DNA of 7,779 bases, taken from Clostridiaceae bacterium (GTDB lineage Bacteria > Bacillota > Clostridia > DSM-8532). The stretch's first letter is position 1, and every line of letters begins with the position of its first letter. Positions 1 to 6,265 of this stretch are shown here, piece by piece. A program made the translations under genes and the position numbers. Location of the stretch: NCBI GenBank assembly GCA_012842645.1, contig DUSJ01000258.1, positions 1-7,779 of the forward strand. Reading direction: 5' to 3'. The notes below the pieces were generated by a model. That model saw nothing but the letters and a program-made list of their open reading frames with translations, made no database searches and had not been told where the DNA came from.

Positions 1-4
1 AATT

Positions 5-57
5 GCAGTATTAAATGCTGCCCTAAATTAGGGTTCTTCGCTACACTCATAATGACA
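5..57. repeat. Candidate interspersed palindromic repeat fragment
   Basis: Two adjacent palindromes are visible: an imperfect one at 5-21 (GCAGTATT/AATGCTGC arms, one mismatch) and a perfect one at 21-33 (CCCTAA, central A, TTAGGG). They are followed by GGGTTCTTCGCTACACTCAT and AATGACA up to 57. The 31-57 part resembles a motif I recall recurring in many bacterial genomes (consensus-like TTCTTCGCT...CTCA...AATGACA). The window has only one copy, so repeat status is inferred from memory and cannot be shown here. No open reading frame of substance is present. Confidence 0.4.
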
Positions 58-77
58 ACAAAACAAGATCGACATAA

Positions 78-110
78 ACAAAAAACCCTGAAAACAAAGA
101 GTTTTCAGGG
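78..110 (-). terminator. Rho-independent terminator of the tRNA-Gln/tRNA-Lys unit
   Basis: A perfect 10-bp stem (CCCTGAAAAC at 86-95 and GTTTTCAGGG at 101-110) closes a 5-nt loop. Read on the minus strand it is followed at once by six T residues (80-85) and then GTTTATG. It starts 7 nt after the encoded CCA of tRNA-Lys, so it most likely ends that transcript. Confidence 0.92.
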
Positions 111-117
111 CTTTTCA

Positions 118-193
118 TGGTGATCCACCGGAGACTCGAACTCCGGACACCTTGATTAAAAGTCAAGTGCTCTACCGCCTGAGCTAGTGGATC
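118..193 (-). tRNA. tRNA-Lys (anticodon TTT)
   Basis: The minus strand folds as a complete cloverleaf. A 7-bp acceptor stem pairs GATCCAC with GTGGATC and is followed by discriminator A. The anticodon stem CTTGA/TCAAG encloses loop CTTTTAA with anticodon TTT. The T arm carries the GTTCGAGTC sequence. The 3' CCA is encoded at 118-120, giving 76 nt. It decodes AAA and AAG codons. It lies 5 nt downstream of tRNA-Gln, shares that gene's promoter, and is followed by the hairpin terminator. Confidence 0.97.
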
Positions 194-198
194 ATATT

Positions 199-273
199 TG
201 GCTGGGATGGCAGGATTCGAACCTACGCATACCAGAGTCAAAGTCTGGTGCCTTACCGCTTGGAGACATCCCA
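199..273 (-). tRNA. tRNA-Gln (anticodon TTG)
   Basis: The minus strand gives a 75-nt cloverleaf with encoded CCA (199-201). Acceptor stem TGGGATG pairs with CATCCCA, the discriminator is G, and the first pair is the weak U1-A72 typical of bacterial tRNA-Gln. The anticodon stem CCAGA/TCTGG encloses loop CTTTGAC with anticodon TTG. The T loop shows GGTTCGAATCC. It is the first gene of a two-tRNA unit with tRNA-Lys, and its 5' end lies about 15 nt after the predicted transcription start. Confidence 0.97.
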
Positions 274-294
274 CCATTAAAAAGCGCAACAACA

Positions 295-324
295 ATTATA
301 AAGGAGGGCTTTGCTCTTTGTCAA
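295..324 (-). promoter_or_regulatory. Consensus promoter for tRNA-Gln/tRNA-Lys
   Basis: On the minus strand a perfect -35 box TTGACA (319-324) is separated by 18 bp from a perfect -10 box TATAAT (295-300). Transcription would start near 288, leaving a leader of about 15 nt before tRNA-Gln. Two consensus hexamers fit the high expression expected of a stable RNA gene and a housekeeping sigma factor. Confidence 0.88.
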
Positions 325-330
325 GCAACC

Positions 331-374
331 TCGCAAACTTATGTGAAAAATCTTTTCACATTAATCATTTGCGA
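331..374. repeat. Nested palindrome upstream of the tRNA-Gln promoter
   Basis: Outer arms TCGCAAA (331-337) and TTTGCGA (368-374) enclose a perfect 9-bp inner inverted repeat, ATGTGAAAA (341-349) and TTTTCACAT (353-361), with a 3-nt loop. It sits 7 bp upstream of the -35 box of the tRNA-Gln promoter. No T tract follows on either strand, so it does not look like a standard terminator. It could be an upstream binding site or a cruciform-forming element; its function is unknown. Confidence 0.5.
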
Positions 375-427
375 AAATCACAAAGATTATCAAAGACCTG
401 TCTTTACAGATATGAAAGTCAGTTTTC

Positions 428-465
428 GAAGTTGGAAACCGGGATAACTCTCAGTTTCCAACTTC
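428..465. repeat. 12-bp perfect hairpin between tRNA-His and tRNA-Gln
   Basis: GAAGTTGGAAAC (428-439) and GTTTCCAACTTC (454-465) form a perfect 12-bp inverted repeat around a 14-nt loop. On the minus strand it begins about 19 nt after the CCA end of tRNA-His. That would suit a 3' end signal for that transcript, but no U run follows. It may act in 3' end formation or processing of the tRNA-His transcript, or be an interspersed palindrome. Confidence 0.55.
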
Positions 466-483
466 TATTCAGCTGACCTCAAA

Positions 484-560
484 TGGGGTGAATAATGGGG
501 ATCGAACCCATGACCTCCAGGGCCACAACCTGGCGCTCTGACCAGCTGAGCTATATCCAC
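484..560 (-). tRNA. tRNA-His (anticodon GTG)
   Basis: The minus strand gives a 77-nt cloverleaf with encoded CCA (484-486). Acceptor stem GTGGATA pairs with TATTCAC through one G-U pair, and the anticodon stem CCAGG/CCTGG encloses loop TTGTGGC with anticodon GTG. Position 73 is C, and the base just upstream (561) gives G. The bacterial tRNA-His identity element, an extra G-1 paired with C73, is therefore encoded, and the mature 5' end is expected at 561. The gene has its own promoter and is not in the Gln/Lys unit. Confidence 0.97.
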
Positions 561-584
561 CGCGCTCCAATAAAGACAATGATT

Positions 585-613
585 ATTGTATGGATATTAG
601 CCGAATTTGTCAA
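585..613 (-). promoter_or_regulatory. Promoter for tRNA-His
   Basis: On the minus strand a perfect -35 TTGACA (608-613) is followed after 17 bp by TACAAT (585-590), one base from the -10 consensus. The start would fall near 578, about 17 nt before the mature tRNA. The upstream DNA (614-635) is A/T-rich, like an UP element. The promoter begins only 33 bp after the stop codon of the peptidase gene. Confidence 0.85.
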
Positions 614-646
614 GTATAAAATTTGTCATTTATGCATCCTGAGCTT

Positions 647-2014
647 TTATTCTTCTATCCTCAGGAGCGGAACCCCTTCATTTACCAGCGTAATAGGATT
701 TATATACACCGAATTCACCGATGCGGAGAAGTGCAGGTGGGGTCCCGTGGAAAATCCTGTGGAACCGACCTTCCCTATCACCTGTCCCTTTTCCACCATG
801 TCGCCGGTCTTCACGTTCAGTTCGCTCATATGATAATACCACGTCTTAAGCCCGAAACCATGCTCAATGATAACGGTGTTGCCTGTCTGTATCAGGTATT
901 CGGCTATCAGTACCCTGCCCCTGTTTGACGCCATTACCGGGACACCTTCGTCATGCCCTATATCAAGGCCATTGTGGCGGTATGAGGTTGGAGAACCGTT
1001 TACATAGCGTGTCTTGCCAAAATCATACTCCCTTACCCGCCCGCCTTCCACAGGCATGATAAAATCACCTCTCCAGTAGGGTACGTCATCACATACGGGT
1101 CTTAACGGATCGATCTTTTCGGCCCTTTCCTGGGCGCTCTTTTCGTTCCGGGTCTCTGCTTCTATCTTAGGGTCAATTGTAAGGTTCTGTACCGCGAATT
1201 CCTTTTCATTGACCTGGACAGCGAATGAATGGGTTTCTTCACCGATAGTCAGTTTTATGCTGTACACCCTGTCAGCCTTGTTATAATAGCTCACTGGCTG
1301 CAGAATGACTTTCTTGTTGTCATAATCGAAAATATTCGGTTTAAAATCCAGGTCTGTCTCAACCTTGATCTCATCCTCGGGATCCACATATTTTACGGTT
1401 ATAACCAAGAGTTCGCCCGGGAGGGTTTCAGTGGCAGAGATCACCGGCAAAGGCGGAAAGTCGGCTTTTATGTTAAAAATGTACTTAGCCGTGCCGGAAT
1501 ACTCCTTCGAATCGTATACCGCCTCGCACACGGCCCTGTACTCGCCGTTGGCCGGTATATCCTCCTGGATGATAATACTCGTTTTCCCGCTGAAAACCAG
1601 TTCTTCGCCTTTATAAAGGCTGATAATATAGGAACTGGGCTCCTGGTCGAATTCCACCTGCAGCGTTGAACCCTTGCCCATGCCGACAGTCCGGATGTCT
1701 CCCGGCTGAGAGACCATGGATACGTCCTCAGTCCCCTTGATCCTGTATTCCAGTTCGTCAAGGTTAACAGTGATCATGGGTATATTTTTAGCTACAGGAG
1801 ACGGCTCCGGTTTTTTTGAGGGAGTTGCAGCCGTTGCCTTGCCTTTTGCCGTCGGTGTCGCAGAAGCGGGGTTTTTCCCTGGATCGCCTGACCTTTTACT
1901 TACCAGGTATACTAAAAAAGCCAAAACCGTGACCAAAGCGATTATAATCACGATTCTGACTGCTGAAAACCCTTTCCTGCCCTGTCCGGCTGAACCCTGG
2001 AAGCTTGATCTCAT
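647..2014 (-). CDS. Membrane-anchored M23 (LytM-type) peptidase
   Basis: This 455-residue protein is predicted to cleave peptide cross-links or stem peptides of peptidoglycan outside the membrane. Residues 19-38 form one hydrophobic membrane segment after a basic start, giving an N-in signal anchor. Residues 43-77 are a Pro/Ala/Lys/Ser/Thr-rich linker. Residues about 100-275 are beta-rich and look like two Ig-like modules. Residues about 318-450 are the M23 domain, with the zinc and catalytic motifs intact: HNGLD (H347, D351), H395 in YYHMSEL, and GPHLHF (H426, H428). The ATG at 2014 follows GGAGG (2024-2028) by 9 nt. The gene starts 42 nt after the response regulator and is last in the operon. 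Fold and catalytic competence are well supported; a link to the sensor genes is inferred from position only. Unlike SpoIIQ-type relatives that have lost catalytic residues, it looks active. Confidence 0.9.
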   Translation of the reverse strand: MRSSFQGSAGQGRKGFSAVRIVIIIALVTVLAFLVYLVSKRSGDPGKNPASATPTAKGKATAATPSKKPEPSPVAKNIPMITVNLDELEYRIKGTEDVSMVSQPGDIRTVGMGKGSTLQVEFDQEPSSYIISLYKGEELVFSGKTSIIIQEDIPANGEYRAVCEAVYDSKEYSGTAKYIFNIKADFPPLPVISATETLPGELLVITVKYVDPEDEIKVETDLDFKPNIFDYDNKKVILQPVSYYNKADRVYSIKLTIGEETHSFAVQVNEKEFAVQNLTIDPKIEAETRNEKSAQERAEKIDPLRPVCDDVPYWRGDFIMPVEGGRVREYDFGKTRYVNGSPTSYRHNGLDIGHDEGVPVMASNRGRVLIAEYLIQTGNTVIIEHGFGLKTWYYHMSELNVKTGDMVEKGQVIGKVGSTGFSTGPHLHFSASVNSVYINPITLVNEGVPLLRIEE

Positions 2015-2031
2015 CTCAGACGACCTCCGCT

Positions 2032-2068
2032 ATAAAATATGATAAACATGCTGTTCTTATTTTATCAT
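2032..2068 (-). other. Intercistronic AT-rich hairpins between regulator and peptidase genes
   Basis: Two overlapping 8-bp perfect inverted repeats share the same bases: ATGATAAA (2039-2046) with TTTATCAT (2061-2068), and ATAAAATA (2032-2039) with TATTTTAT (2058-2065). They cannot form together. They span the regulator's stop codon and lie just upstream of the peptidase ribosome binding site. All pairs but two are A-T, so stability is low. A weak attenuator or mRNA processing site is possible. Confidence 0.35.
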
Positions 2069-3166
2069 TTCAGACTGTTGATGGGAAATTTCCCTCCTGT
2101 AGGCCATGGGAGAAATCCCGGTACTTTTCTTGAAAACCTTGCTGAAGTACTCATGGTCGCTGTATCCGAGGGCTTCGGCCACTTCGTAGCCTTTCATGGA
2201 TGTTGTAAGAAGCAAATGTTTCGCCCTTTCGATCTTCACCATAGAGATGTATTCGGACAGCGGAATTCCGGCCATGTCCCTGAAAAGTTCGCTCAGGTAT
2301 GCCTTGCTTATAAAGAGGGTCTCTGCCACTTTCCTTACGGATATGTCATCCCCTATATGGTAAAGCACATACAGGCAGGCTCTTTTAACCGGATTGTCAC
2401 TGTCTTTCCACACAATGAACTTTTTCAGGAATTTCAACAGACCCACATAACAGGCGCTGAACCTTTCCTTTATATCCTCCCAGCTTGGGCTGCCATCCTT
2501 TTCAGACTGCCTGAAATCATTTATATCCTTGTAGAGACTTAACCATCCATGTTCGGCTGTCACTGCCGAAAATATCTCTTCTGTCGCGTTTTCCAGTATT
2601 ACCAGTGCCTTTCCGGGATCGTGATCAAGCGCTTCGCCCACAGCTTTCAGAAGCTCGTCCACAGCATTCAGAGCGCTGTCCTGACCCTTAATTAGGAGTT
2701 CAGATACCTTATCCACGTAATGGGCAGGATAAAACGCTTCCCCGGCCATATCCTCCAGGTGCTGTATCTTTTCAATCTCCTGGCGCTTGTTATCAAGATA
2801 TTTTTTGACTCTCCCGAGCAGATCCCCGATTATTTCGCTGTCAACGGGCTTGCCCAGGTAATCGAAAGCGCCATACAGAAGTCCTTCCCTGGCATAGCCA
2901 TATTCCGTGTAATCACTAAGCAAAACGACGCAGGGAGCCAGCCGCTCCCCCGAAATGGTCTTCATCAGCTCGATACCGTCCATCACAGGCATACGGATAT
3001 CGGTGATGACCAGGTCATAGGATTTTTCTCTCAGCTTCCTGAGCGCATCGAGCCCATTTTCGGCTTCACCTTCGATAACGAATCCTGATTGCTCTCCCCA
3101 GACTCTCATTCTTTTGAGTTCAAGCCTGAGGACCTCAAGATCATCCACGATCAATACCCTGTACAA
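2057..3166 (-). CDS. YesN-type response regulator (REC + AraC HTH)
   Basis: This 369-residue cytoplasmic regulator is predicted to bind DNA when phosphorylated. The REC domain (residues 1-about 120) has the acidic pair D8/D9, phospho-acceptor D56 in VITDIRMP, the switch residue S84 and K106 in GKPVD. A helical linker (about 140-255) leads to a C-terminal AraC/XylS double helix-turn-helix (about 262-361), with the family pattern VAETLFISKAYLSELF then GYSDHEYFSKVFKK. I chose TTG at 3164-3166 because GAGAGG lies 7 nt upstream and the protein then begins at the usual REC strand (M/L-YRVLIVDD). The longer ATG at 3238 would overlap the kinase gene by about 50 bp and add 24 basic residues with no domain. 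It starts 19 nt after the kinase stop, so it is very likely that kinase's partner. Its target promoters are not identifiable here. Confidence 0.92.
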   Translation of the reverse strand: MYRVLIVDDLEVLRLELKRMRVWGEQSGFVIEGEAENGLDALRKLREKSYDLVITDIRMPVMDGIELMKTISGERLAPCVVLLSDYTEYGYAREGLLYGAFDYLGKPVDSEIIGDLLGRVKKYLDNKRQEIEKIQHLEDMAGEAFYPAHYVDKVSELLIKGQDSALNAVDELLKAVGEALDHDPGKALVILENATEEIFSAVTAEHGWLSLYKDINDFRQSEKDGSPSWEDIKERFSACYVGLLKFLKKFIVWKDSDNPVKRACLYVLYHIGDDISVRKVAETLFISKAYLSELFRDMAGIPLSEYISMVKIERAKHLLLTTSMKGYEVAEALGYSDHEYFSKVFKKSTGISPMAYRREISHQQSEMIK

Positions 3167-3179
3167 TCGTTTACCTCTC
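3167..3179 (-). promoter_or_regulatory. Ribosome binding site deciding a TTG start
   Basis: GAGAGG at 3174-3179 (minus strand) is 7 nt upstream of the TTG at 3164-3166. It lies in the 19-nt gap after the kinase stop codon and supports the rare start for the response regulator over an upstream ATG buried in the kinase gene. Confidence 0.65.
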
Positions 3180-3185
3180 TTTTCC

Positions 3186-5384
3186 TTATGCTGTTTTAAG
3201 CCATACCTTGAATGTCGTTTCACCGGGTTTGGATTCAACCTCGATACTGCCGTCTATTTCCTCTACGATACGCTTAACAATATCGAGTCCCAGGCCGGTC
3301 CCTTCTCCCAGCTTCTTTGTTGTGAAAAACGGTTCGAAAATCCTGTGCATGATATGCTCGGGGATGCCGGGACCATTGTCGGTTATGGCGACCAATACCT
3401 TGTCCTGGCTTTTTGAAACGCTGATTATGAGTCTGCCCTTGTAGTCCATTGCCTGCAAGGCATTATTGATTATATTTACCCATATCTGATGGAGTTTATC
3501 GGGATAACATAATACAGGAGGCACATCCTCGTAGTTTCTGACTATCTCGACGCCGTATTTCATCTGGTTATAGTAAAGTGTCAGCACCATCTCGATGTCT
3601 TTAATCACGTCGTGGGCGACTTTTTCCCCGCTTGTATCCCTGTGGGCATATAGTTTGAGCGCTGATATGACCTTTGAAGCCTTTTCAGCGGAAACTTTAA
3701 TCATATGTGCCGATTTACGCATGGTGATGATTAGGTAAGCTATCTTGACAGCTTCCGTGTTCCCGGGGTTTTTCATTAGTTCCACAAACTCGTTTTCATC
3801 CGCTTCATATCCCATATCCACAAGTTTTTCGATGATTTCGTCCGACACTTTCATATTATTTTTTTCAATGATGCCGTAGTACATCTTTCTCACGTTCCGC
3901 TTGGCTGCAACATCCTTTTCTTTCTCCCAGTCGGTGACGCAGGCTTCCACCAGCCGGACGCAGGTTTCGAATACCTCTTTCGACGCCCGGCAGCAGAACC
4001 CGAGAAACATGTTGAGCTGTTTCTGGAGAATCCCCTCCATGGTGCCGCTTGCCGAATTGATAATTCCGAGAGGAGTATTGAGTTCATGGGCTATGCCGGC
4101 AACGAGCTGTCCCAGTACCGCCATTTTTTCATTGTTTATCAGTTGGGCCTGGGCAGACTTAAGATCCTCGATCACCGCTTCCAGCTCACAGTTAGCATTC
4201 TCAAGGTCCTGGGTGCGTTCCGCCACCATTTCTTCAAGCTCTTCGTTGAGTTTCCTGATCTTCTCCTCGGCGAGCTTCCGTGCCGTGATGTCCTGAATCA
4301 CAATAATAGAGTAGTCAGGCTTTTCACCGGGCTTCCATAACGGGGAGGCCGTGAAGTCAGCCCATACGATATTTCCGTCCTTATGTACGTATCTTTTTTC
4401 TATGGTAAATTCCCTTTCCCTCCCGTTTAATAGGTCTTCCATGTGTTTTTGCTGGAAAGGCAGATCCTCTTCATGGGTTATATTCCTGAAAGACAGGCCC
4501 ATGATCTCTTCCTGAGAATAACCGACAATATCGCAGTATTTTTGATTTACGATTATATAGTCTCCGCTGACAGCGTCCACCATGGCAACGCCAACGCCGG
4601 CCTGATTGAATATGGCCTTGAACTGGGCTTCGCTCTCCCGGACTTTTCTGTTCGCTTTTTCTATCTCGTCGAGCATGAATTCCAGGTCCATGCCCATGCT
4701 CCTGATCTCGGGAAAAGCCTTTTCAAAACTTGTTTCTTCAATTTTCTCCCTCGCAGGCTCCAAAGCGGACTTGGCAGCCTCGATCATGCTTTTGCGTATG
4801 GATTCGAGAGGTTTGACCAGCTTTATGTAGCTTGACACATTTACTATGGCCGAAACGACCAGGAGGATGCCGCCAACGGACAGTATGTCGATTGCCAGCA
4901 TAGTGTAGAACTTATTCCTGGTTGGCGCGTTATCGAACCATACCGTTGCGTAGGCGATCATTTGGGTCGAATCATCCATCCTGTAAATAGGAATTATCTT
5001 TTTATCCAGGTACGGTCCGGTGGGTTCCCGGGTCTCGTTGTACGTGGCATTGTGATTTGAAGATATCCAGACGAGGGTTTTATCCCGGGTATCAACCTTT
5101 ACCGACTTCAGGTTTTCGTTGCCAAGTTCGGCATTGATAATCTTGGTCAGTGTTTCGATATCATAATTCCATACAGCCGGTTCTAAAGAGGTCTTTATCC
5201 TCTGTTCAAGCCTGTTTTTATAGGCCATAAGTTCTCTTTTGCTTTGGACAAGGCTATTGTACGCGCCTATGATACAGCTCGGGATATAAACAAGAAGCCC
5301 GACCAGAAACACCACGCCGGACAGTTTCCCTGCAAGCCCGTATTTTTTCAGTATGCCAATCCTTGCTGCTTTTTCCGATGTCAT
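3186..5384 (-). CDS. Transmembrane PAS sensor histidine kinase
   Basis: This 732-residue inner-membrane kinase has TM1 (about 20-44), an extracytoplasmic sensor (about 45-160, with SLEPAVWNYD), TM2 (about 162-184), a HAMP-like stretch (about 186-245), a PAS domain (about 248-370) and a coiled coil (about 370-420). The H-box is GIAHELNTPLG with phospho-acceptor H433. The ATPase domain shows the N-box (N641), DNGPGIP (669-675), FEPFFTTK and GEGTGLGL (693-700), so it looks fully active. Odd feature: about 100 mostly helical residues (roughly 455-555) separate the H-box helix from the second dimerisation helix (EKASKVISALKLYAH). I recall the same layout in some cyanobacterial kinases, so it is probably a known subgroup. 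The start is the ATG overlapping the upstream stop in TGATG; a TTG one codon earlier is possible. Sandwiched between a solute-binding protein and a regulator, it is the likely core sensor. Confidence 0.92.
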   Translation of the reverse strand: MTSEKAARIGILKKYGLAGKLSGVVFLVGLLVYIPSCIIGAYNSLVQSKRELMAYKNRLEQRIKTSLEPAVWNYDIETLTKIINAELGNENLKSVKVDTRDKTLVWISSNHNATYNETREPTGPYLDKKIIPIYRMDDSTQMIAYATVWFDNAPTRNKFYTMLAIDILSVGGILLVVSAIVNVSSYIKLVKPLESIRKSMIEAAKSALEPAREKIEETSFEKAFPEIRSMGMDLEFMLDEIEKANRKVRESEAQFKAIFNQAGVGVAMVDAVSGDYIIVNQKYCDIVGYSQEEIMGLSFRNITHEEDLPFQQKHMEDLLNGREREFTIEKRYVHKDGNIVWADFTASPLWKPGEKPDYSIIVIQDITARKLAEEKIRKLNEELEEMVAERTQDLENANCELEAVIEDLKSAQAQLINNEKMAVLGQLVAGIAHELNTPLGIINSASGTMEGILQKQLNMFLGFCCRASKEVFETCVRLVEACVTDWEKEKDVAAKRNVRKMYYGIIEKNNMKVSDEIIEKLVDMGYEADENEFVELMKNPGNTEAVKIAYLIITMRKSAHMIKVSAEKASKVISALKLYAHRDTSGEKVAHDVIKDIEMVLTLYYNQMKYGVEIVRNYEDVPPVLCYPDKLHQIWVNIINNALQAMDYKGRLIISVSKSQDKVLVAITDNGPGIPEHIMHRIFEPFFTTKKLGEGTGLGLDIVKRIVEEIDGSIEVESKPGETTFKVWLKTA

Positions 5385-6265
5385 CAATAATCACACGCCT
5401 TTTTTGAAAGATCCTCGGGAAGATATCTTGAAAAAATCGCGTAAAGAGTTCCGTCTTCGTTCATTTCGGCTATTGCCTCTTCAAAAATCCTGACATATTC
5501 TTCAGAAAAGCACTTCTTGCTTAACATGAGACCCCTGACCAGAGGTTCGCCGGTAGTATCAAAGTCGTATATCTTCACATCTTCTATGCCCTTTTCCTTC
5601 AGATAGTACAAATAGCTTGAAGGATTGTTGAAAGTCACCTGTATCCAGTCATCCCGAAGCAGGCTGAACAGTTCGTCTATGTCCTTCGTCTCAACGATCA
5701 TCCTCTTTCCCCTGAGCTTTTCGATAAGGTTCATGTAGTATTCGCCGTAATAGTAGCCCCTGACTATCCCAACCTTTACGTCTTTGCTTTCAAGCAGTTC
5801 TGCCTCGCTCGTTATGTCGGCGTTTCCCCGGACAATGGTCATGTTCCTCTCGGCGAAATAGGGTACGAACCAGGCGTATTTTTCCCTTTCGGGGGTCCTG
5901 ATGGATGAAACGCTAACCTGAAGAGTCCCTTCCTCTATCATTGAAACAATCCTTGCCCGGGGCAGAACCCTGAGTTCGTACTTAAGGTCTACCCTTTTGA
6001 AAAGCTCCGTCACAATATCTTTGCTGATGCCGCTGTCCTGTTCCTCGTTATACAGGTAGCCGCTGTTGTAAAGCCCGACAATTACTGTGTCATGGGGATC
6101 AAAAGGGCATACCTGGTCATTGTTGTTGTCCGCGGCAAACGGATCCCCGACAGTTTCGCTGCTGCCATGGAATTGCCGGTCCAGTATATGGAATGCGAAC
6201 AAACCGGCAATAAGCAGGACCAATATACAGAGGGCAATAATAACAGCTAATCCTGTTCTGGTCAT
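5384..6265 (-). CDS. Membrane-tethered family-3 solute-binding protein
   Basis: This 293-residue protein has an N-terminal hydrophobic segment (about 6-26), no lipobox, and a long linker, so it is probably anchored with the domain outside the membrane. Residues about 57-285 match the bacterial extracellular solute-binding protein family 3, with LPRARIVSMIEEGTLQVSVS, RTPEREKYAWFVPY, KVGIVRG and a C-terminal EMNEDGTLYAIFSRYLPED. R127 aligns with the carboxylate-binding Arg of HisJ/LAO-binding proteins. The Asp that binds the amino group there appears to be Asn (N214 in VTFNN), so a classic amino-acid ligand is doubtful. No ABC permease or ATPase gene is present. Its start overlaps the REC-kinase stop by 4 nt (ATGA) and its stop overlaps the next kinase start by 1 nt. 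A ligand-sensing subunit for that kinase is the natural reading, but it is inferred. AAAGGA lies 9 nt before the ATG. Confidence 0.88.
   Translation of the reverse strand: MTRTGLAVIIALCILVLLIAGLFAFHILDRQFHGSSETVGDPFAADNNNDQVCPFDPHDTVIVGLYNSGYLYNEEQDSGISKDIVTELFKRVDLKYELRVLPRARIVSMIEEGTLQVSVSSIRTPEREKYAWFVPYFAERNMTIVRGNADITSEAELLESKDVKVGIVRGYYYGEYYMNLIEKLRGKRMIVETKDIDELFSLLRDDWIQVTFNNPSSYLYYLKEKGIEDVKIYDFDTTGEPLVRGLMLSKKCFSEEYVRIFEEAIAEMNEDGTLYAIFSRYLPEDLSKKACDY

Noticed and set aside
391..405. Short palindrome AAAGAC/GTCTTT
   Set aside because: The arms are 6 bp with a 2-nt gap, too short to fold as RNA and likely by chance in this A/T-rich spacer.
187..833. Plus-strand reading frames over the tRNA genes (187-447, 198-476, 495-833) and a minus-strand frame at 47-295
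   Set aside because: They run through or antisense to clear tRNA cloverleafs, give the familiar spurious peptides these genes produce (for example GIEPMTSRATTW), and have no ribosome binding sites.
2039..2542. A 167-codon plus-strand reading frame
   Set aside because: It lies antisense to the AraC domain of the response regulator and has no recognisable domain; a shadow frame.
3164..3238. ATG at 3236-3238 as start of the response regulator
   Set aside because: It would overlap the kinase gene by about 50 bp and add 24 residues with no domain, while TTG at 3166 has a well-spaced GAGAGG and starts at the REC fold.
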